A stretch of DNA of 64,000 nucleotides from Macrostomum hystrix (Eukaryota; Platyhelminthes; Macrostomidae), in NCBI GenBank assembly GCA_950097015.1, contig CATNEN010000037.1, positions 3,005,501 through 3,069,500 on the forward strand. Direction: 5' to 3'. This document shows positions 57,701 to 64,000 of the stretch, in pieces. The first letter of the stretch is position 1; the number at the start of each line of letters is the position of its first letter. The position numbers and the translations under genes are program-made. The notes below the pieces were generated by a model. That model was given only the letters and a program-made list of their open reading frames with translations. It was not told the origin of the DNA and made no database searches.

Positions 57701-59053
57701 GAGTGAGTCACTGAGTAACTGAGGGAGTGAGTCACTGAGTAACTGAGGGAGTGAGTCAGTGAGTGACTGAGGGAGTGAGTCAGTGAGTAACTGAGGGAGT
57801 GAGTCACTGAGTAACTGAGGGAGTGAGTCACTGAGTAACTGAGGGAGTGAGTCAGTGAGTGACTGAGGGAGTGAGTCAGTGAGTAACTGAGGGAGTGAGT
57901 CACTGAGTAACTGAGGGAGTGAGTCACTGAGTAACTGAGGGAGTGAGTCAGTGAGTGACTGAGGGAGTGAGTCAGTGAGTGACTGAGGGAGTGAGTCAGT
58001 GAGTGACTGAGGGAGTGAGTCAGTGAGTGACTGAGGGAGTGAGTCAGTGAGTGACTGAGGGAGTGAGTCAGTGAGTAACTGAGGGAGTGAGTCAGTGAGT
58101 GACTGAGGGAGTGAGTCACTGAGTAACTGAGGGAGTGAGTCACTGAGTAACTGAGGGAGTGAGTCAGTGAGTGACTGAGGGAGTGAGTCAGTGAGTAACT
58201 GAGGGAGTGAGTCACTGAGTAACTGAGGGAGTGAGTCACTGAGTAACTGAGGGAGTGAGTCAGTGAGTGACTGAGGGAGTGAGTCAGTGAGTGACTGAGG
58301 GAGTGAGTCACTGAGTAACTGAGGGAGTGAGTCAGTGAGTGACTGAGGGAGTGAGTCAGTGAGTGACTGAGGGAGTGAGTCAGTGAGTAACTGAGGGAGT
58401 GAGTCAGTGAGTGACTGAGGGAGTGAGTCAGTGAGTGACTGAGGGAGTGAGTCACTGAGTAACTGAGGGAGTGAGTCAGTGAGTGACTGAGGGAGTGAGT
58501 CACTGAGTAACTGAGGGAGTGAGTCAGTGAGTAACTGAGGGAGTGAGTCAGTGAGTGACTGAGGGAGTGAGTCAGTGAGTGACTGAGGGAGTGAGTCACT
58601 GAGTAACTGAGGGAGTGAGTCAGTGAGTGACTGAGGGAGTGAGTCAGTGAGTAACTGAGGGAGTGAGTCAGTGAGTAACTGAGGGAGTGAGTCAGTGAGT
58701 AACTGAGGGAGTGAGTCAGTGAGTAACTGAGGGAGTGAGTCAGTGAGTGACTGAGGGAGTGAGTCAGTGAGTGACTGAGGGAGTGAGTCAGTGAGTGACT
58801 GAGGGAGTGAGTCAGTGAGTGACTGAGGGAGTGAGTCAGTGAGTCAGTGAGTGACCGAGGGAGTGAGCCAGGGAATGCGGTATCTCACCGACTGTCCTAA
58901 CATTCCGCAGACCAACCCGTCCGCCTACACCGGGACATTGTGCTGCTGACCAGTGATCGAAATCTCCGGCTTAAAGCGATCAGCAGCAACATTCCGGCAA
59001 AAACTGTGCCCACTTTCTTCAAATGGTCCGGCCTGACAATGTGCAGAAATTAA
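50533..59053 (+). CDS. SMG6: SMG6/EST1A nonsense-mediated decay endonuclease
   Basis: SMG6 cuts premature-stop mRNAs near the stop codon and binds the exon-junction complex and UPF1. Seven coding exons (50533-51594, 51677-52374, 52794-52872, 53397-54071, 54761-55561, 57225-57666, 58911-59053 TAA) join in phase to 1299 residues; human SMG6 has 1419. Residues 8-19 (RRHPDQQLYRPP) match an EJC-binding motif and residues 264-272 (RPDARLYDP) look like the second one. The N-terminal third is Gly-, Gln- and Arg-rich and disordered. Exons 2-4 form the 14-3-3-like/TPR region (YGEARSWYLKA, PKNGRSYHQLAILA, RLDAVYFYMRSLAAS, HGKLFSRIGMESF). Exon 5 holds the helical domain (WMEVSPEAWNPPP, VILQEDVFANGF) and ends in the IRELRLRKMELKK linker. 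Exons 6-7 are the PIN nuclease. The ATG chosen is the only one upstream of the first motif in this exon. Confidence 0.95.
52375..52793 (+). other. SMG6: SMG6 intron 2, GC-AG type, containing an inverted minisatellite
   Basis: The donor is AG|gcaagc, and splicing there to tttttag|C restores EARSWYLKA, identical to the conserved SMG6 motif. No GT donor nearby keeps that frame. Directly after the donor a 20-bp tandem array (52385-52620) begins; it is the reverse complement of the array at 49598-50400. Confidence 0.85.
52385..52620. repeat. Minisatellite, 20-bp unit, SMG6 intron 2, inverted copy of 49598-50400
   Basis: About 12 copies of gtagagaaggaaggtgtggg; the unit ggatagagaaggaaggtgtg is exactly the reverse complement of the upstream array's unit. 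It begins about 10 bp after the GC donor. Confidence 0.95.
52985..53355. repeat. Degenerate tandem repeat, SMG6 intron 3
   Basis: Irregular units of cacccaccccaaaatcagc, ccactgtcacc and ccccagaatcac, with a larger repeated block containing ctactagaatcaccc (two copies about 115 bp apart). Confidence 0.85.
54085..54655. repeat. Minisatellite, 28-bp unit, SMG6 intron 4
   Basis: About 20 copies of cacctcagtctactttgtct plus actctgcc. Every unit carries ctgcccacctcag, which looks like a splice acceptor. It starts about 20 bp after the donor. Confidence 0.95.
55575..57130. repeat. Minisatellite, 23-bp unit, SMG6 intron 5
   Basis: About 67 copies of gagtgaatttagagtgcttg + tcc, with gtg/ttc alternation. 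The first degenerate copies start inside the donor region (gtgagtgttgagcccccgag). Confidence 0.95.
57225..59053 (+). other. SMG6: SMG6 exons 6-7: PIN endonuclease domain
   Basis: Visible PIN motifs are LLPDTNCYIHYL (Asp1128), VVLNELDHLAKH (Asp1161), KNDDLILSCC (Asp1229/1230) and LLTSDRNLRLKA (Asp1268). In human SMG6 three aspartates form the active site (1251, 1353, 1392). The equivalent of each is kept here, although the first residue of the last DD pair has become Ser1267. The domain is split by an intron after MPKDK, which contains the 24-bp array at 57692-58868. It is predicted to be catalytically competent. Confidence 0.9.
57692..58868. repeat. Minisatellite, 24-bp unit, SMG6 intron 6
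   Basis: About 49 copies of gagtgagtcagtgagtgact + gagg, with sites varying cagtgagt/cactgagt and gact/aact. Each unit contains gtgagt- or gtaact-type donor-like words. It starts about 25 bp after the true donor gtgagc. Confidence 0.95.
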
Positions 59054-59409
59054 CATGTCTCAGTCTATTTGTTGCCATATTTATTTCATTTTATTATCAT
59101 TGTAGCATTAGATATTTAAAAGTGGATTGCTAATCTAACTCGCAGTCTAGTCGTGTTTGTTTCGCTTTAGTTCAAGTTCAGTTCAGCATAGCGATATTTA
59201 GCCAAAATTAACGAGATTTAGGTTGAAAAAGAATCTTCATAACGCAAAGCAGCTAATATCTAGTATAAAATAGTTTTCTTTTTATTCAGTGCTTCGACAC
59301 TACTTACATTATAGTACTAAGTAGTAATACATTAATTTAGATTATATTAAAGTTAATGTCATTAATAGATGTGTGAGTAAGGTAATCATTAGATTAATAA
59401 TAATGTGAA

Positions 59410-60475
59410 TCATTGAGGAAATTGAGTGAGTCATAGAGTTAGAAATTGAGTGAGTCATGGAGTTAGAAATTGGATGAGTCATGAAGTTAGAAATTGAGTG
59501 AGTCATGGAGTTAGAAATTGAGTGAGTCATAGAGTTAGAAATTGAGTGAGTCATGGAGTTAGAAATTGAATGAGTCATGGAGTTAGAAATTGGATGAGTC
59601 ATGGAGTTAGAAATTGGATGAGTCATGGAGTTAGAAATTGGATGAGTCATGGAGTTAGAAATTGGATGAGTCATGGAGTTAGAAATTGGATGAGTCATGG
59701 AGTTAGAAATTGGATGAGTCATGGAGTTAGAAATTGAGTGAGTCATGGAGTTAGAAATTGAGTGATTCATGGAGTTAGAAATTGAGTGAGTCATGGAGTT
59801 AGAAATTGAGTGATTCATGGAGTTAGAAATTGAGTGATTCATCGAGTTAGAAATTGGATGAGTCATGGAGTTAGAAATTGAATGAGTCATGGAGTTAGAA
59901 ATTGGATGAGTCATGGAGTTAGAAATTGGATGAGTCATGGAGTTAGAAATTGGATGAGTCATGGAGTTAGAAATTGGATGAGTCATGGAGTTAGAAATTG
60001 GATGAGTCATGGAGTTAGAAATTGGATAGTCATGGAGTTAGAAATTGGATAGTCATGGAGTTAGAAATTGAGTGAGTCATGGAGTTAGAAATTGGATGAG
60101 TCATGGAGTTAGAAATTGGATGAGTCATGGAGTTAGAAATTGGATGAGTCATGGAGTTAGAAATTGGATGAGTCATGGAGTTAGAAATTGGATGAGTCAT
60201 GGAGTTAGAAATTGGATGAGTCATGGAGGTAGAAATTGGATAGTCATGGAGGTAGAAATTGGATGAGTCATGGAGTTAGAAATTGGATGAGTCATGGAGT
60301 TAGAAATTGGATGAGTCATGGAGTTAGAAATTGGATGAGTCATGGAGTTAGAAATTGGATGAGTCATGGAGTTAGAAATTGGATAGTCATGGAGTTAGAA
60401 ATTGGATGAGTCATGGAGTTAGAAATTGGATGAGTCATGGAGTTAGAAATTGGATGAGTCATGGAGTCGTGGAGT
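59410..60475. repeat. Minisatellite, 24-bp unit, downstream of SMG6
   Basis: About 44 copies of gagtcatggagttagaaatt + ggat (22-bp units lack ga). It may lie in the SMG6 3' UTR: the first AATAAA signals found after the stop are at 60877-60882 and 60885-60890. Confidence 0.92.
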
Positions 60476-61011
60476 TAACTTAACATGGCGTTTTATTGTT
60501 AGTCATAGATTTGTGAGTACATCATTGAGACCTTGAGAAAGTGAGTCGTCAGAGGTGTGTGCAGTGGTTCGTTGTAAAAGAACCAAATGCTGAATTCCTG
60601 TTTGTCTTCTTCATTCCCACGAGCTGCCACTCACTAGCTCAATGGTCGTCACATATTTTCCTTCCTAATGCGAAACATTGCTTACCTATTCCACTCATTC
60701 GTCCTAATTTACTAATTAACTTATTTATATCCTCAAAATTGAAGGCTTTTTTCGCATAATTAGTTCAACCCGTCACTGCTGTCAAATTATAATTTATTGT
60801 ACCTGTGTGTAAAAATATTTCTTTCGTTTTACTTTGCTTGTATCTTACGTGTCTTTAAGGCTTATCTGAATTACAAAATAAATTAATAAAAGAACTATGT
60901 TGCATTTTTTATATCTGAAATGTAAAAATGATATTAAATTTTTTAAAGCGCCGTGTTAATTTTCACTTTTTCGTTGCAACGTCTTGCATCACTTCCACAG
61001 CTTCTTGTCTA
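60476..61011. other. SMG6 3' flank, unique, with AATAAA signals
   Basis: AT-rich unique sequence between two arrays. It holds AATAAA at 60877-60882 and 60885-60890, which could end SMG6 transcripts. No gene recognised. Confidence 0.5.
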
Positions 61012-61300
61012 TCAGTGCCACTGTTCTATGTCCATCAGTGCCACTGTTCTATGTCCATCAGTGCCAGTGTTCTATCTCCATCAGTGCCAGTGTTCTATGT
61101 CCATCAGTGCCAGTGTTCTATGTCCATCAGTGCCACTGTTCTATCTCCATCAGTGCCAGTGTTCTATCTCCATCAGTGCCAGTGTTCTATGTCCATCAGT
61201 GCCAGTGTTCTATGTCCATCAGTGCCAGTGTTCTATGTCCATCAGTGCCAGTGTTCTATGTCCATCAGTGCCAGTGTTCTATCTCCATCAGTGCCCCGGT
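61012..61300. repeat. Minisatellite, 23-bp unit, intergenic
   Basis: Thirteen copies of catcagtgccagtgttctat + gtc, ending in a SINE family B tail fragment. Confidence 0.93.
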
Positions 61301-61347
61301 CTCCCCAGTCCATGGACTTAAAAGCTGTACAGCTAGCTGTACGTACA
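61296..61347 (+). mobile_element. SINE family B tail fragment
   Basis: The sequence tctccccagtccatggactt then aaaagctgtacagc matches the tail of the family B copies at 13925 and 19243; no head is visible because the 23-bp array at 61012-61300 adjoins it. Confidence 0.5.
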
Positions 61348-61633
61348 TTCCGCTAATTCTTTACATAAATGACACCTTCCGTTAATCCTCTAATCTACCC
61401 GGTAATTCTCTAGGATTACCGCTTTATACCGCGTCGAACCAATCATTTATATTGGTTTCGCAGAAAATTAAATTCAAAATCGTAAAAAGTTGTTTAAACA
61501 AATTTGTCTCAGCCGCGCTAGTAAAATACTCTCGCATATATCGATAATTTGTTCCAGGTGTGTAAGGTTCACTCACAATTGCTAGTCTAAGAAGGATGTC
61601 TGGTTGGGAATGACAACAACACAGGTTGACTAG

Positions 61634-61639
61634 TTTATT
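61634..61639 (-). terminator. Poly(A) signal of the PH-PTB adaptor gene
   Basis: TTTATT on the + strand reads AATAAA on the minus strand, about 20 nt after the stop codon ending at 61658. This supports 61658 as the true 3' end of the coding sequence. Confidence 0.6.
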
Positions 61640-61657
61640 GCACATTTGCTGAACTCT

Positions 61658-64000
61658 TCAATTGGAATTCTCGCCTGCTTTGCTGTCGTCTCCGCCCGAG
61701 TCTAGCTCTGTGGAGCGCCAGAGTTCCAAGTTCTTCAACTGGAAGGCGGCGGCTGCTGCGGCGGCTGCTGGGGAGCCACCCTGCAGTCCGCGCCTGTAGC
61801 TGCTGTAATGAGCCGCCGCCGAGGATGCGGCCAACCGAATGCGGGACAGTCGCCTGCCCGCGCTGGAGCCAATCGGCGAGCCGCAGCCAGACCCGCCAAG
61901 GCTCATTGTGCGGCCTCGGTTGATTGGCAGCTGCTGTAGCTGCTGTAGCTGCTGATGATGCTCAGGCTGCTGTTGCTGCGACTCCTTCATGCTACGCTGC
62001 ACTGTTGCTGAATGCATTTTGATGGACAGAAGAACCGCTACGAAAATAGCTTTAAACACGGCTTCACATTCTATGTCTCATTGTACCTGTCTCATTCTAC
62101 CTGTCTCATTCTACCTGTCTCATTCTACCTGTCTCATTCTACCTGTCTCATTCTACCTGTCTCATTCTACCTGTCTCATTCTACCTGTCTCATTCTACCT
62201 GTCTCATTCTACCTGTCTCATTCTACCTGTCTCATTCTACCTGTCTCATTCTACCTGTCTCATTCTACCTGTCTCATTCTACCTGTCTCATTCTACCTGT
62301 CTCATTCTACCTGTCTCATTCTACCTGTCTCATTCTACCTGTCTCATTCTACCTGTCTCATTCTACCTGTCTCATTCTACCTGTCTCATTCTACCTGTCT
62401 CATTCTACCTGTCTCATTCTACCTGTCTCATTCTACCTGTCTCATTCTACCTGTCTCATTCTACCTGTCTCATTCTACCTGTCTCATTCTACCTGTCTCA
62501 TTCTACCTGTCTCATTCTACCTGTCTCATTCTACCTGTCTCATTCTACCTGTCTCATTCTACCTGTCTCATTCTACCTGTCTCATTCTACCTGTCTCATT
62601 CTACCTGTCTCATTCTACCTGTCTCATTCTACCTGTCTCATTCTACCTGTCTCATTCTACCTGTCTCATTCTACCTGTCTCATTCTACCTGTCTCATTCT
62701 ACCTGTCTCATTCTACCTGTCTCATTCTACCTGTCTCATTCTACCTGTCTCATTCTACCTGTCTCATTCTACCTGTCTCATTCTACCTGTCTCATTCTAC
62801 CTGTCTCATTCTACCTGTCTCATTCTACCTGTCTCATTCTACCTGTCTCATTCTACCTGTCTCATTCTACCTGTCTCATTCTACCTGTCTCATTCTAACT
62901 GTCTCATTCTACCTGTCTCATTCTAAATTTCTATTCTATCTCGCCACCTGATCTTTAAACGGAGCTGTTTTATTCCTCACCCAATGCGCTGCCCAGGCTG
63001 GCCCTGTAACTCAGGACACCGCCGCCTCCGCTCGCACTCTCGAAGGCCGACTGATGACGCATCAATCGCCTTTTGGTGTTTCCGAATTTGTCCGCCTCTG
63101 TATCTTCTTTGGTAGGTCCGCTCTCTCCTTTGGCACCGATCATTTCCCTTGAAATTTTCAACGATTCGCTGCTGGCCTGCGACATCCGGCTGCTGACTGC
63201 CTTCATCAGAGTCTCCTGCAGGGCTGCGGCCTCGTGACGGCTGAGCGTCTGGAATGAGTGGCACACTGACACTGAGTGACACACTGAGTGACACACCGAG
63301 TGACACACCGAGTGACACAACGAGAGACACACCGAGTGACACACCGAGTGACTCACCGAGTGACACACAGAGTGACACACCGAGTGACACACCGAGTGAC
63401 ACACCGAGAGACACACCGAGTGACATACCGAGAGATACACCGAGATACATACGGAGTGACACACCGAAAGACACACCGAGTGACACACCGAGTGACACAC
63501 CGAGTGACACACTGAGTGACACACCGAGTGACACACTGATTGACACACCGAGTGACGCAGTAAATGACAGTGTCTCAGCGGTGCCCACCTCAACGAGCAG
63601 CTCCGACGGCTCAGTCGGGCTAGACGCCACCGCAGCGCCTTCGCCCGGCGCATCGCCCGGCAGATGCCGCAGACGCAGTCGTCGGCGATCCCGCTGGCAG
63701 CCGATTAGTCGGCTCAGCTCAAACAGGTGCAGCACCGTGGCGCAGCTGTGATCGCGGCCTCCCCCAATCAGGGCCACCGCTCGGTCAGTGACGCAGATCG
63801 CCTGCCAGACGGCGCCAGCTTCGTCCGCCGTACCCCGCTGCTGACCGCATCGGCGAGCTGGCGTGCATCGCATGATGCCACCGGCAAGTCCGGCGATTTC
63901 GGCAGTCGGCAAGCCGGCGAGTCGGTCCGACCAGGCGTCGAAGCCGGCCCGATCGGGAAAGCGCAGAGCCAGCGGCTCTGTGGCGTCCGCGAACACCAGG
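61658..64000 (-). CDS. Dok-7-like PH-PTB adaptor, C-terminal part (5' end outside window)
   Basis: Three minus-strand exons, 64000-63589 (partial), 63248-62981 and 62007-61658 (stop), join in phase to about 342 residues. The first exon opens with a PH-domain end, [18 protein letters not shown], whose Trp sits in the final helix. It continues with an IRS/PTB-like stretch ([14 protein letters not shown] ... [12 protein letters not shown] ... LRLRHLPGD), and exon 2 continues with [15 protein letters not shown], which would be the closing PTB helix. The tail is Ser-, Gln- and Arg-rich. Near the end, YSSYRRG and LELWRSTEL resemble the tail of Dok-7, the adaptor that activates the muscle kinase MuSK; this resemblance is from memory and weak. 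Another DOK/IRS-type adaptor is possible. Both visible introns are filled by arrays, with 14-bp and 12-bp units. Confidence 0.6.
62075..62930. repeat. Minisatellite, 14-bp unit, near-perfect, adaptor gene intron
   Basis: Unit tacctgtctcattc, about 60 copies with almost no variation. It fills the intron between adaptor exons ending at 62981 and starting at 62007 (minus strand). Confidence 0.97.
63262..63562. repeat. Minisatellite, 12-bp unit, adaptor gene intron
   Basis: Unit cgagtgacacac, about 25 copies; it fills the intron 63249-63588. Confidence 0.93.

Noticed and set aside
62012-62951. 300-codon open frames over the 14-bp repeat
   Set aside because: Repeat translation within an intron of a minus-strand gene.

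Overview
This window is animal nuclear DNA. Every confident gene is split by GT-AG introns (one GC-AG), the proteins have clear metazoan relatives, and there are tRNA-derived SINEs but no operons or bacterial signals. The species cannot be named from sequence. A repeat-rich invertebrate fits, and a free-living flatworm such as Macrostomum is one low-confidence possibility, because of the tandem-repeat load and acceptor-like AGs just upstream of start codons that suggest spliced-leader trans-splicing. All exon junctions below were derived by hand: splice-site sequence, phase agreement at each junction, and remembered family sequence.

Layout. (1) 534-46901, + strand: neurofibromin (NF1), lacking only its N-terminus. 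Thirty exons join without a frame break to 2966 codons plus stop; they carry the RasGAP domain with its arginine finger, the Sec14-PH module and the C-terminal HEAT-like part. (2) 36710-40292, + strand: a complete six-exon gene for a 506-residue, PKA-like but degenerate AGC kinase, lying wholly inside NF1 intron 25 (31070-42331). (3) 50533-59053, + strand: SMG6/EST1A, the nonsense-mediated decay endonuclease, seven coding exons, 1299 residues, with EJC-binding motifs, the 14-3-3-like/TPR region and a PIN domain with its catalytic aspartates. (4) 61658-64000, - strand: the C-terminal three exons of a PH-PTB adaptor, most like Dok-7, with its 5' part beyond the window.

The rest is mainly tandem repeats. 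I count 37 minisatellite arrays (units about 12-45 bp) covering roughly 30 kb, close to half the window, against about 15 kb of coding sequence. Most introns longer than about 350 bp have their own array with its own unit. Exceptions are two arrays in NF1 introns 19 and 22 that share one unit family, and two arrays around SMG6 exons 1-2 that are reverse complements of each other. At least two tRNA-derived SINE families are present in several copies.

The genes do not form an obvious pathway. NF1 switches off Ras and is linked to cAMP/PKA signalling in animals, so a PKA-like pseudokinase nested in its intron is suggestive but unproven. The most notable observations are the nested kinase gene, the inverted minisatellites flanking SMG6 exons 1-2, the arrays built of splice-site-like units, and single-residue (Ala, Gln, Pro, Gly) insertions in NF1.
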